From NCBI GenBank assembly GCA_964469835.1, contig CAYYBI010000407.1, forward strand, positions 1 through 17,972: a stretch of 17,972 bases of DNA, given 5' to 3'. The DNA comes from JAOTYV01 sp964469835 (GTDB taxonomy: Bacteria > Pseudomonadota > Alphaproteobacteria > UBA8366). How positions within the stretch are numbered: position 1 is the first letter of the stretch; each line of letters begins with the position of its first letter. Below the pieces are notes generated by a model that was given only the letters and a program-made list of their open reading frames with translations, did no database searches and was not told where the DNA came from. Made by a program: the position numbers and the translations under genes. Shown here piece after piece: positions 1 to 8,111 of this stretch.

Positions 1-1166
1 GCCATCACGCCGATATCGGCGGTACGACGCCGGGGTCGATGCCGCCGGACAGCACGACGGTCGAAGAGGAAGGCGTCCTGATCGACAATTTCAAACTGAT
101 TGACGGCGGCCGGTTTCGGGAAGCGGAATTCCGCGAACTGCTGGCATCGGGCGCCTATCCCGCCCGCAACGCGGATCAGAACGTGGCCGATCTGAAGGCG
201 CAGGTGGCGGCCAACGAAAAAGGGTTGAACGAGCTGCGCCGCATGGTCGGTCAGTTTGGCCTCGATACGGTGGTCGCCTATATGAGCCACGTCCAAGACA
301 ATGCCGAGGAATCGGTGCGGCGGGTAATCGATGCGTTGAAGAACGGCCGGTTCACCTATCCGATGGACGATGGCGGAGAGATCGGCGTTGAAATTTCGAT
401 TGATTCCCGGGCGCGGAGCGCCTGCGTCGATTTCAGCTCATCCAGCAGCCAGCGTGACAACAACTTCAATGCACCATCTGCGGTCTGCCGCGCGGCCGTG
501 TTGTATGTATTCCGAACCCTGGTGAATGACGACATTCCGATGAACGAAGGGTGTTTAAAGCCGATCGACATTGTCATTCCCGAAGGCTCCATGCTCCGGC
601 CCGGCTATCCGGCCGCGGTCGTTGCCGGCAATGTTGAGACGTCGCAATGCATCACCGATGCATTGTACGGCGCGCTTGGTGTCATGGCGGCGGCGCAGGG
701 CACGATGAACAACGTCACCTTTGGAAACGCGCGGTATCAATATTACGAAACCGTCTGCGGCGGGTCGGGCGCCGGTCCTGATTTCGCCGGCACATCGGCG
801 GTCCACACGCATATGACCAATTCGCGGCTGACCGATCCGGAGGTACTGGAATGGCGCTTTCCAGTGCTGCTGGAATGTTTCGAGATCCGGCCGGACTCCG
901 GCGGTAAGGGTGCCTGGAACGGGGGTGACGGTACGCTGCGGCGACTCCGCTTTCTCGAGGAAATGCAGCTTTCCATTCTTTCCGGGCATCGCGTGGTGCC
1001 GCCATACGGGATGGCGGGCGGGGGACCCGGCGCCTGCGGACGCAATTGGATCGAGCGTGCCGATGGTGCGGTGCTTGAGATGAGCGGAACTGACGGCGCC
1101 GCGGTTTATCCGGGCGACGTCTTTGTTCTGAAATCACCCGGTGGCGGCGGGTTCGGCAAAGCATAA
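1..1166 (+). CDS. 5-oxoprolinase / hydantoinase B family protein, C-terminal part (5'-truncated by window edge)
   Basis: The reading frame is open from base 3, ahead of the first ATG at 39, so the start lies outside the window. The visible part is about 388 residues of the hydantoinase B/oxoprolinase domain. Family hallmarks are the opening HHADIGG-TPGSMPP motif, NNFNAPSAVCRAA, NEGCLKPIDI, GNVETSQ, GTMNN-TFGN (about bases 699-728), AVHTHMTNSRLTDPEVLEWRFP, and the glycine-rich C-terminal PGGGGFG. Enzymes of this family open lactam or hydantoin rings with ATP; 5-oxoprolinase makes glutamate from 5-oxoproline. The wording of the motifs looks closer to the C-terminal half of the fused, roughly 1200-residue 5-oxoprolinases than to stand-alone HyuB, but the HyuA-like half is not visible, so a separate HyuB subunit remains possible. 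One oddity is a serine-rich DFSSSSSQ where relatives usually have a DFTGTS-like sequence. Family assignment is secure; the exact substrate is not. Confidence 0.88.
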   Translation, partial: HHADIGGTTPGSMPPDSTTVEEEGVLIDNFKLIDGGRFREAEFRELLASGAYPARNADQNVADLKAQVAANEKGLNELRRMVGQFGLDTVVAYMSHVQDNAEESVRRVIDALKNGRFTYPMDDGGEIGVEISIDSRARSACVDFSSSSSQRDNNFNAPSAVCRAAVLYVFRTLVNDDIPMNEGCLKPIDIVIPEGSMLRPGYPAAVVAGNVETSQCITDALYGALGVMAAAQGTMNNVTFGNARYQYYETVCGGSGAGPDFAGTSAVHTHMTNSRLTDPEVLEWRFPVLLECFEIRPDSGGKGAWNGGDGTLRRLRFLEEMQLSILSGHRVVPPYGMAGGGPGACGRNWIERADGAVLEMSGTDGAAVYPGDVFVLKSPGGGGFGKA

Positions 1167-1315
1167 GACGCATAAATGCAACATTACCGGTAAAATCGGA
1201 AAAATTTGTTCACGCGGTGTTGTGTTGGCCTTGAATTCGCCTTGAAGTATTGGGAAGAGTCGCAAAGTCAGAGTCTGTGGGCAAAATATTCTGACATTTC
1301 CAGGGAGCCGCGGTT

Positions 1316-1981
1316 GTGGCGTTACGGGTCTTGATTTTTTTGGGTTTGATTGCGCTGGCGCCGACGGTTGCCATGGCGTCAATACTGCCGCTCGGCATTC
1401 CGGACAACGGTCGCCTCGATTTTAAGGTGACCCGTGATGGCGATGCGATCGGTACGCATGTATTGAAATTCAAGCAGCAGGGACAGCAGACCAATGTTGA
1501 GATCCGGACCAAGATTGAATATCGCTTCCTGAGCATCCCGGTTTACCGGTTTCGTCACGAGTCGAAGGAGACATGGGTCGGCGACCAGCTGACGTCACTG
1601 ATCTCCGTCACCGATGACAATGGCGATTCGGTGCAGTTGAAGGTCGCGCCATTGTCCAAGGGCAGTGGCCTCCTGGTCCAGAAACAAGACGGTCACCTCA
1701 AAGTAGAGCGTGGCATTCTGCCGGCGAGCTTGTGGAATGCCTCCCTGGTGAGCAAGGACCGCTTGCTCAGTACGGTCGGAGGTGACTTGCTGCCCACAAA
1801 GGTGACGTTGGTCGGAGATGAAAAGATCTCGGTACAGGGCAAGAAAATCGCCGTGCGGCATTATCGCCTGAGCGGCGCCTTCATGCGGGATGTCTGGTAC
1901 GACCGGTCGACCAATGTGCTTGTCCGCGTACGGTTTAAGGCCGGCGATGGCTCGAAGGTCGAGTTCCTCCGCCAATATTAG
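1316..1981 (+). CDS. DUF6134-like exported protein of unknown function
   Basis: This is a 221-residue protein with a clear Sec signal peptide: a hydrophobic stretch over residues 3-18 ending at an A-M-A site, so cleavage is expected near residue 21. The start is a GTG, chosen because AGGGAG lies at 1302-1307, eight bases upstream. The mature part is predicted to be mostly beta strand. It contains an IGTH motif followed by repeated strands, PVYRFRHESKETW and a TDDNG motif, which resemble the DUF6134 family of small alphaproteobacterial periplasmic proteins. The family has no assigned reaction that I know of, and I see no catalytic motif. Its gene lies 149 bases after the oxoprolinase gene and 99 bases before the FAD-dehydrogenase gene, so it may have its own promoter. 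The family call is from memory of conserved words and is moderate. Confidence 0.72.
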   Translation: MALRVLIFLGLIALAPTVAMASILPLGIPDNGRLDFKVTRDGDAIGTHVLKFKQQGQQTNVEIRTKIEYRFLSIPVYRFRHESKETWVGDQLTSLISVTDDNGDSVQLKVAPLSKGSGLLVQKQDGHLKVERGILPASLWNASLVSKDRLLSTVGGDLLPTKVTLVGDEKISVQGKKIAVRHYRLSGAFMRDVWYDRSTNVLVRVRFKAGDGSKVEFLRQY

Positions 1982-2012
1982 GCCCGCGGCGGCGCCGGCA
2001 CGGCAATTGCCC

Positions 2013-2027
2013 GCCGGTTGAACCGGC
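2013..2027. repeat. Short inverted repeat between the DUF6134 gene and the FAD-dehydrogenase gene
   Basis: GCCGGTT and AACCGGC flank a single central G. As RNA it could form a 5-bp GC hairpin with a five-base loop, followed by CTTCCCC but no true T-run. It lies in the 99-base gap after the DUF6134 stop codon. It could be a weak terminator or an operator half-site pair; the sequence alone does not decide. Confidence 0.25.
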
Positions 2028-2068
2028 CTTCCCCGCACACTAATCTCCTTTATCCGAGCAAAGCCGTC

Positions 2069-2073
2069 AGGAG
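2069..2073 (+). promoter_or_regulatory. Ribosome binding site deciding the FAD-dehydrogenase start
   Basis: AGGAG lies seven bases before the ATG at 2081. The frame is open upstream to a TTG at 2018, but that start has no comparable site and would add 21 residues of low-quality sequence. The ATG at 2081 is therefore preferred. Confidence 0.75.
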
Positions 2074-2080
2074 AAACGAG

Positions 2081-3478
2081 ATGACCGCGCGTGCCGTCAA
2101 GGCATTGGTTTCCGACGATTTTATCGAGGAGTTGCGCGCGGTGCTCGGCGACCGGGTCTCGACGGCGCAGGCGGTGTGCGAGCATCATGGCAATGGCGAG
2201 GACTATTTTCCTGTCTTGCCGCCGGACGCGGTCTGTTTCGCGCACACCACCGAAGAGGTCAGTGCCATTGTCGCACTGTGCGCGCGCGACCGGGTGCCGG
2301 TGATTCCTTTCGGAACCGGGACCTCGTTGGAAGGTCATATTCAAGCCATACACGGCGGAATCAGCATCGATTTGTCACAAATGGATGCTGTAATCGAGGT
2401 CAACCCCGAGGATCTCGACTGCCGCGTGCAGGCCGGTGTCCGGCGCAAGCAGCTCAATGAGCATTTGCGCGATACCGGGCTATTCTTCCCGATCGATCCG
2501 GGGGCCGACGCTTCGCTCGGCGGCATGGCGGCAACACGCGCCAGCGGCACCAATGCGGTGCGCTACGGGACGATGCGCGAGAATGTGCTGGGCCTCACCG
2601 TCGTGTTGCCCGATGGCCGGGTCGTCCGGACCGGCGGGCGTTCCCGCAAATCCGCGGCGGGGTACGATCTGACGCGGCTTTATGTGGGGTCGGAAGGTAC
2701 GCTTGGCGTGATAACCGAAGTGCAGCTTCGGCTCTATGGTATCCCGGAATCAATCACATCTGCAGTGTGCCAGTACCCGTCCCTTGAAGACGCGGTCAAC
2801 GCGGTGATCCTGATCATTCAGTCGGGCATTCCGATCGCACGCATCGAATTGCTCGACGAGGTGCAGATGGGCGCCTGCATCGCCTATTCGGATCTCGAGG
2901 GGTATGAGGCCAAGACGACGCTGTTTTTCGAATTCCACGGCACCGTGGCGTCGGCGGCGGAGCAGGCCGAGCAGACGCGCGCGATCTCCGACGACTTTGG
3001 CGGCAGCGCTTTTCAATGGGCCGAACGCGCCGAAGAGCGCAGCAAGCTGTGGCAGGCGCGGCATGACGCCTACTACGCGGGTCTGGCGCTTGTGCCGGGT
3101 AAGAAAGGGATCGCCACCGATGCGTGCGTGCCGATATCGCGGCTCGCCGAATGCCTGTTGGAGACTCGCCGCGATATCGACGAAAGCAGCCTGGTCGCGC
3201 CCATAGTCGGCCATGTCGGCGACGGAAATTTTCATTTGGTGATCCTCGTCGATCCGGACAATGCGGATGAAATGCGGGACGCCTATGCGTTGAACGACCG
3301 GTTGATCAACCGGACGCTGGCGCTCGGCGGCACCTGCACCGGCGAACATGGCATTGGCCAGGGCAAGATGCATTTCCTCGCCGCCGAGCATGGTGAAGCG
3401 GTTAGCGTGATGCGCAGCCTGAAGACGGCGCTTGATCCGGACAACATCATGAATCCGGGGAAGATCCTGCGGCCGTGA
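2081..3478 (+). CDS. FAD-binding D-2-hydroxyacid dehydrogenase (D-lactate dehydrogenase/GlcD-like)
   Basis: This is a 465-residue flavoprotein of the VAO/PCMH fold, the usual length for LDHD/GlcD-type dehydrogenases. The N-terminal FAD-binding domain (about residues 45-220) carries PFGTGTSLEGH near residues 76-86, DPGADASLGGM, and GYDLTRLYVGSEGTLGVITE, with the GSEGTLG nucleotide-binding turn at 203-209. The C-terminal FAD-oxidase domain carries the metal/substrate-binding GHVGDGNFH at 377-385 and GEHGIG at 421-426, and ends in the typical DPDNIMNPGKI. Such enzymes oxidise D-lactate, glycolate or D-2-hydroxyglutarate and pass electrons to cytochrome c, quinone or ETF. The substrate cannot be read from the sequence. 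There is no GlcE/GlcF partner gene nearby, which favours a stand-alone D-lactate-type enzyme over glycolate oxidase. It converges with the amidase gene, with only 32 bases between the stop codons. Confidence 0.9.
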   Translation: MTARAVKALVSDDFIEELRAVLGDRVSTAQAVCEHHGNGEDYFPVLPPDAVCFAHTTEEVSAIVALCARDRVPVIPFGTGTSLEGHIQAIHGGISIDLSQMDAVIEVNPEDLDCRVQAGVRRKQLNEHLRDTGLFFPIDPGADASLGGMAATRASGTNAVRYGTMRENVLGLTVVLPDGRVVRTGGRSRKSAAGYDLTRLYVGSEGTLGVITEVQLRLYGIPESITSAVCQYPSLEDAVNAVILIIQSGIPIARIELLDEVQMGACIAYSDLEGYEAKTTLFFEFHGTVASAAEQAEQTRAISDDFGGSAFQWAERAEERSKLWQARHDAYYAGLALVPGKKGIATDACVPISRLAECLLETRRDIDESSLVAPIVGHVGDGNFHLVILVDPDNADEMRDAYALNDRLINRTLALGGTCTGEHGIGQGKMHFLAAEHGEAVSVMRSLKTALDPDNIMNPGKILRP

Positions 3479-3510
3479 CAGTGACGGTCGGCCGGCCCTC
3501 GGGTAGACCG

Positions 3511-4851
3511 CTAACCGGCCAGCAGGGTGTCGATCCAGTGTGCGGTGCCGGCGAGTGCGGCATCCGCATCGCGAAATCCCATGACCTGCAGGCCGACCGG
3601 GAGCCCGCCGGCGGAGAGCCGCGGCAGCGTGAAGCTGGGCGCGCCCGTAAGCGTCCAGAAAATCTGAAAACTGCGATCGCCGGTATGCTCCAGTCCGACC
3701 GGTGCGGGTCCGGCGGCAGTCAGGGAAATGAACCCATCGGCCCGATCCCGCATTGAGTCGATGTGTTGGCGGATTGCCTCCTGCTGCCGATACGCGGCGA
3801 GGAATTCCTCGCGTGAAATTTCGGCCGATTTTCGTGACCGGTCTGCGGCTTCCGGGCTGAGCCTGTCAGGATAGCGGTGCAGATATTCCAGAAACGGCCA
3901 TCGCCGTTCATAGATCGCGATCGTCCGGGCGACCCGATCCACCCCTTCCAGCAGCTTTTCCAGCGCGGCCACGGCGGAATCGTTTTCCGCGTCTGTGATC
4001 GCAACGCCCGCGGCCCGCACTGCGTCGATTGCGCGCTCGAATGCCGCCGCCGTATCGGAGTCGACGGTTGGCCACGCCTCGGTTCGGAGAAGTGCGAGCG
4101 TGCTCGGCTTTTCCGGGGCCGGCAGGGTGCTGGGGCCGTCCAGGCCCGGATGCGGCGGTGTGCCGCCGACCAGTTCGGCAATATAGCGTGCCGTGACCCA
4201 GGTATCCGCGAGGCTACCGGCTATGGTGCCGAGCGTGTCGTGGCTGTTGGACAGCGGATGTATGCCGCCGATGTTCAGCGCCGCGTGGCTCGGTTTGAAG
4301 CCGTGCACGCCGCAATAGGCGGCCGGCCGCAGGATCGATCCGGCGGTCTGCGTACCGAGGGCGACCGGGGTCATGCCGGCGGCGACGGCGGCGGCGGATC
4401 CGCTGGACGAACCGCCCGGTGTGCGGGCCAAATCGTTCGGGTTCCGAGTCGGGCCGGATGCCGCTGTGGCGAATTCCGTCGTCACCGTTTTCCCCAGGAC
4501 GACGGCGCCGCCCTGGCGCAGCGCATACACGCAGGCGGCGTCCCGATTGGGTTGCCAGCCCTCGAAAATCCGGCTGTTCATCTGTGTCGGCAGGTCCGCA
4601 GTTTCGATGATGTCCTTGACCGCGACCGGGCATCCATCGATCGGGGATAGCGGCCTTCCTTGCCGGTAACGCGCCGTTGCGCGGTCGGCTGCGGCGCGGG
4701 CGTTTTTGTCGTCCCGGCAAACGAAGGCACGAATATCCGGTTCCCGGGCGGCGATCGTTTCGAGGCAGCGTTCGAGATAGGCGCGCGGCGTATCGCCGCC
4801 ATCGCGAAACTGCGAAACGGAACTGGAAAAGCTGGGCAGGGCGTCGGTCAT
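3511..4851 (-). CDS. Amidase signature family hydrolase
   Basis: This is a 446-residue amidase-signature enzyme that hydrolyses a carboxamide or related C-N bond. The catalytic Ser-cisSer-Lys triad is visible: Lys79 in CPVAVKDI, the cis-Ser148 that opens GGSSSGSAAA, and the nucleophile Ser172 in TAGSILRPAA. The spacings of 69 and 24 residues match the family. The protein ends in the common GGLPVGLQVMG stretch. The frame extends two codons upstream to a TTG, but the ATG at 4851 is the simpler start; neither has a strong ribosome binding site. The substrate could be a simple aliphatic or aryl amide, or an allophanate-like compound. It is not a GatA candidate, since no gatB or gatC is nearby and the C-terminal part differs. 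The gene is divergent from the CoA-transferase gene and convergent with the FAD-dehydrogenase gene, so it is probably transcribed alone. Confidence 0.9.
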   Translation of the reverse strand: MTDALPSFSSSVSQFRDGGDTPRAYLERCLETIAAREPDIRAFVCRDDKNARAAADRATARYRQGRPLSPIDGCPVAVKDIIETADLPTQMNSRIFEGWQPNRDAACVYALRQGGAVVLGKTVTTEFATAASGPTRNPNDLARTPGGSSSGSAAAVAAGMTPVALGTQTAGSILRPAAYCGVHGFKPSHAALNIGGIHPLSNSHDTLGTIAGSLADTWVTARYIAELVGGTPPHPGLDGPSTLPAPEKPSTLALLRTEAWPTVDSDTAAAFERAIDAVRAAGVAITDAENDSAVAALEKLLEGVDRVARTIAIYERRWPFLEYLHRYPDRLSPEAADRSRKSAEISREEFLAAYRQQEAIRQHIDSMRDRADGFISLTAAGPAPVGLEHTGDRSFQIFWTLTGAPSFTLPRLSAGGLPVGLQVMGFRDADAALAGTAHWIDTLLAG

Positions 4852-5037
4852 TTGCAACTCGAATTATGGAAGACGTTTAGTCTACGACGGGATGCGGCGG
4901 GGAGGGCAGCGATATCTTTTACGGCTATGCGCGAATAGTTTAAGAGTGGGATTGCTTTTCATGGTGCCGAATTTGCCGTGGTAACGGCGATCGCCGGATA
5001 TGGCCGGCTCGGCAATCCCCGACGAATGGAGGATCCG
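4852..5037. promoter_or_regulatory. Divergent upstream region of the amidase and CoA-transferase genes
   Basis: These 186 bases separate two divergent start codons and must hold both promoters. The stretch is richer in A and T than the genes on either side, especially around 4911-4970. I could not identify convincing -35/-10 pairs, an operator palindrome or a riboswitch. The assignment rests on position only. Confidence 0.4.
5028..5033 (+). promoter_or_regulatory. Ribosome binding site deciding the CoA-transferase start
   Basis: GGAGGA lies four bases before a GTG at 5038. In-frame alternatives are an ATG at 5026 and a GTG at 4978, both without such a site. Starting at 5038 also gives the N-terminus typical of the family, a few residues before the FKVVDLT strand. 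Confidence 0.6.
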
Positions 5038-6234
5038 GTGACGGAAAAGAATTTGCCCTTATCCCGATTTAAGGTGGTCGACCTGACCGCGCATCGCGCC
5101 GGCCCGACGGCGGTACGTCAACTTGCCGATTGGGGCGCGGAGACGATCAAGATCGAGGCGCCGGCGGCGATCAACAAGGAAAAGAGCGGCCTGCTCGGCG
5201 CGCGCCACGGCTTCGACCTGCAGAACCTGCACCGCAACAAGCGCAGCCTGACTCTCGACCTGAAAAGCGACGAGGGGAAAGAAATCTTCTTCAAGCTCGT
5301 GAAGGATGCGGATGTCGTTGTCGAGAACTACCGCTCGGCGGTGAAATTCCGTCTCGGCATCGACTATGAGGCTTGCCGCAAGGTCAATCCGCGAATCGTC
5401 TATGGCAGCATCTCGGGATTTGGCCAGACTGGCCCCTATGGCAAACGGCCGGGCGTCGACCAAATCGCGCAAGGCATGGGCGGCTTGATGTCGGTAACGG
5501 GCCTGCCGGGCAACGGACCGGTGCGGGTCGGCATTCCTATTTGCGATCTGACGTCCGGAATGTTTCTGGCACAGGGGATCCTGATTGCGTTGCTCGAACG
5601 CGAAGTCTCGGGCGAAGGGCAATGGGTTCATACGTCGCTGCTGCAGGCGCTGATCTCGATGATGGATTTTCAGGCGGCCCGCTATCTCAAGGATGGCGAG
5701 GTGCCCAAACAGGCCGGCAACAACCATCCGACCGGTGTGCCGACCGGCGTTTTTCCGACGGCCGATGGGCACATCAACATCGCCGCCTCCGGGACGGTGC
5801 TGTATGAGCGGCTGTGCAAGACGCTCGATGCGCCGCAGCTTCTGGAAAATCCGCTCTATCAGTCGTTCGATGGGCGTTCCGACAATCGGGATCAACTCAA
5901 CGAGAAAATATCCGAGGTCACCCGAACCAAACCGAGTCAGCATTGGGTTGACGCGTTGAACGAGGCGGGGGTGCCGTGCGGGCCGATCTACGACATGGGG
6001 CAAGTATTCAACGATCCGCAAGTCCAGCATCTCGGCATTGCGACGCCGATGGACAGCCCGGCGCTCGGCACGTTCCCGATAGTGGGCCAGCCGATTACAA
6101 TGGAGCGCACGCCGCAGCCGGCCAAGGTTCGCCTCCCCACCCCCGAGTTGGGCGAGCATTCGGACGAGGTGCTCAGCGGCATCGGCTATTCGGCCGATCA
6201 AATTGCCGACCTTCGAAAGCGCAATGTCATTTGA
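5038..6234 (+). CDS. Class III CoA-transferase (CaiB/BaiF family)
   Basis: This is a 398-residue protein covering a complete family III CoA-transferase. These dimeric enzymes move CoA between carboxylic acids through an aspartyl-CoA thioester. Visible hallmarks are the N-terminal FKVVDLT strand, QLADWGAETIKIEAP, the NKRSLTLDLKS motif, VVVENYRS, GSISGFGQTGPYGKRPGVDQIAQGMGGLM, and the candidate catalytic Asp170 in IPICDLTSG, which aligns with the family nucleophile near residue 169. The C-terminal half has HINIAASG and the conserved GVPCGPIYDMGQVFNDPQ. Homologues act on formyl, succinyl, carnitine, bile-acid and other acyl groups; the sequence does not tell which. The gene is divergent from the amidase gene and 75 bases ahead of the sulfatase-like gene on the same strand. 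No acyl-CoA dehydrogenase or hydratase is nearby to hint at a pathway. Confidence 0.92.
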   Translation: MTEKNLPLSRFKVVDLTAHRAGPTAVRQLADWGAETIKIEAPAAINKEKSGLLGARHGFDLQNLHRNKRSLTLDLKSDEGKEIFFKLVKDADVVVENYRSAVKFRLGIDYEACRKVNPRIVYGSISGFGQTGPYGKRPGVDQIAQGMGGLMSVTGLPGNGPVRVGIPICDLTSGMFLAQGILIALLEREVSGEGQWVHTSLLQALISMMDFQAARYLKDGEVPKQAGNNHPTGVPTGVFPTADGHINIAASGTVLYERLCKTLDAPQLLENPLYQSFDGRSDNRDQLNEKISEVTRTKPSQHWVDALNEAGVPCGPIYDMGQVFNDPQVQHLGIATPMDSPALGTFPIVGQPITMERTPQPAKVRLPTPELGEHSDEVLSGIGYSADQIADLRKRNVI

Positions 6235-6309
6235 TTTTGTTGCTGACGACGAGGCCTGATTTTACGCGCGTGTCCTTCGACAACCGCCGCCGCGCCTGTC
6301 GGATGGACG

Positions 6310-7944
6310 ATGCCGCGGCTTAAGGGGCGGGGCGCCGTTGCATTCGTGCTCGGCGTCATCGCGCTTAATGCGGCGCTGACATTTGAAAATGTCTGGCCCA
6401 GCCTGTGGGTGCGGCCGGGCCTGTCATTGTCGGTCGAGATCGCCATGCTCCTGCTGGTCGCGGTGCTCTACGTCGAATTCCGCGGCCGGATTTCGGGTGC
6501 CGTGTTGTGGACCGCCGCCTGTTTCCTCTTCGTCCTGTCGCTCGGCCACTATGCCGGGATCACGACACAGGCTTTGCTCGGCCGGCCGGTAAACCTCTAT
6601 TTCGATCTCGATCATGTGCCGAGGGTGTTGGACATGACCGTCGGCGCGCGGCCCGTGAGCGAATTGGTGCTGTACGGCGCGATGCTTCTTGGGGCGGCTG
6701 CGGCACTGCTGCTGATGCTTCGAATTGCGCTCGGTGCGGTGGCAAGGGGACTGGCAGCGCCAGGCCTGCGCCGGATATCGGCCGTGATGGCGTTCGCCGG
6801 CGTGACGTCTTTCGTAGTCGGTCAAGCGATCGGCATCGGCGAATTGCAGCGCAGCTTCGCCGACCCGGTCTTGCCGATGTTCTCGCGTCAGGCAATTGTG
6901 GTTGCAGCGTCCGCGGGTGACGAAGGGATAGCGGATCGGATTGAGGCGGGCCCGCCGCCGTTGTCCGATCTGGCACGGCTCAAGGGGTCGGATATTTTCG
7001 TCGTATTTTTCGAATCCTACGGCGCCGTCGCTCATAGCGACCCGGCGATCGCGACAACGGTTGGGCGGAGAGTCCGCGCTCTGGACCGGCGCCTCGGCGA
7101 AACGGCATGGCGTTCGGCGTCCGCATATTTCACCGCGCCGACATTCGGCAGCGCATCCTGGTTATCCCATGCGAGCTTTCTTTCCGGCGTGACGATATCG
7201 AACAGCAGGGACTACCGCCTGCTGTTGCGATCAACCCGACCGACATTGCTCGACACCTTCAAGTCGGCGGGGTATCGCACCGTTGCCTTGATGCCGGGGT
7301 TGAAAAGGGCTTGGCCCGAAGGCCGATATTACAATTACGACCAAATCTATGACGCGTCGGCGCTAGGCTATCGTGGCCCCAAATTCGGATGGTGGGCAAT
7401 CCCGGATCAATACTCGATGGGCGTCTTTCTCCAAAAGGAACTTGCAGCACAGCATCGCCCGCCGGTGTTCGTGCTGTTCCCGACGGTCATGAGCCATCTG
7501 CCGTTTGACCCGCTGCCGCCCTATTTGACCGACTGGTCCCGCGCCGCATCGGGATCGGACTATGGGCGATCCTCCGCTCCGGCGGAGAGGGGCACGACCG
7601 GCGAATGGTCCAAGATCAAAAGTGCCTATCGGGAATCGATCCGCTACAATTTCGATGTGTTGGATGGGTTGTTGTCGCATCACGCTGCGAAGGGCGCGCT
7701 GATCGTCGTGATGGGGGACCATCAGCCGCCGGCAATCGTCGGTGGGGCCCAATCGGATTGGCGTGTTCCGGTGCATGTTTTGGCGCAGGCGCCGGCAGTG
7801 TTTAGCCGAATTGCCGCCGTCGGATTTTCGCCGGGCATGGTGCCGACGGGCGGGCCGGTTGGATCGTTGGCCGAATTGCACGGGTTACTTGCAAAGGCGT
7901 TGGGTGGCGGAGGCGATACCAATCAAAGACTTCCCGGTAGGTGA
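6310..7944 (+). CDS. Membrane-anchored sulfatase-superfamily hydrolase/transferase
   Basis: This is a 544-residue protein. The N-terminal part has about five hydrophobic segments (roughly residues 8-24, 42-56, 64-80, 117-139 and 157-175). It is followed by a sulfatase/alkaline-phosphatase-superfamily domain from about residue 225, expected outside the membrane. Likely metal and catalytic positions are Glu235 in VVFFESYG, Thr278 in APTFGSASWLSHASFLSG, His396 in MSHLPF and Asp470-His471 in MGDHQPP. RAWPEGRYYNYDQIYD and GYRGPKFGWWAIPDQYS match a subgroup of bacterial membrane sulfatases I recall from other phyla. Topology resembles LtaS, OpgB and EptA-type enzymes that modify envelope lipids or glycans, so an envelope phosphoglycerol or phosphoethanolamine transferase is possible; a true sulfatase is less likely because no Cys/Ser-x-Pro-x-Arg formylglycine motif is present. 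The ATG at 6310 has only a weak upstream GGA. The AsmA gene follows after 167 bases. Confidence 0.8.
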   Translation: MPRLKGRGAVAFVLGVIALNAALTFENVWPSLWVRPGLSLSVEIAMLLLVAVLYVEFRGRISGAVLWTAACFLFVLSLGHYAGITTQALLGRPVNLYFDLDHVPRVLDMTVGARPVSELVLYGAMLLGAAAALLLMLRIALGAVARGLAAPGLRRISAVMAFAGVTSFVVGQAIGIGELQRSFADPVLPMFSRQAIVVAASAGDEGIADRIEAGPPPLSDLARLKGSDIFVVFFESYGAVAHSDPAIATTVGRRVRALDRRLGETAWRSASAYFTAPTFGSASWLSHASFLSGVTISNSRDYRLLLRSTRPTLLDTFKSAGYRTVALMPGLKRAWPEGRYYNYDQIYDASALGYRGPKFGWWAIPDQYSMGVFLQKELAAQHRPPVFVLFPTVMSHLPFDPLPPYLTDWSRAASGSDYGRSSAPAERGTTGEWSKIKSAYRESIRYNFDVLDGLLSHHAAKGALIVVMGDHQPPAIVGGAQSDWRVPVHVLAQAPAVFSRIAAVGFSPGMVPTGGPVGSLAELHGLLAKALGGGGDTNQRLPGR

Positions 7945-8111
7945 TGCGATCGCGTAGAATCGCTTTCGCGATGAGCGACATCCTCCTGAGCCGAAATATC
8001 CGCAAGGAAAGAAGTCGATTTTAATTTGGTCCGTTGCGAACGATAACTTGTTCATTTATGGACATTACGACACGGATACCTATTTATGTCCGGTGACCCG
8101 GAGAAACGTTC

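Noticed and set aside
1184..1193. The 10-bp palindrome TTACCGGTAA upstream of the DUF6134 gene, with similar TTTACCGGTATAG words near 11925-11940 and 15480-15492.
   Set aside because: A shared 13-base word is expected by chance several times in a window of this size on both strands, and one copy lies inside the TfoX-like coding sequence. There is no consistent position relative to starts.
3487..3521. GGCCGG and CCGGCC arms between the convergent FAD-dehydrogenase and amidase genes, looked at as a bidirectional terminator.
   Set aside because: The 6-bp stem has a 19-base loop, part of it lies in the amidase coding end, and no T-run follows on either strand.
7949..7972. ATCGCG and CGCGAT arms after the sulfatase-like gene, looked at as a terminator.
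   Set aside because: The stem is only 6 bp with a 12-base loop, there is no T-run, and CG-rich words of this kind are common in this genome.
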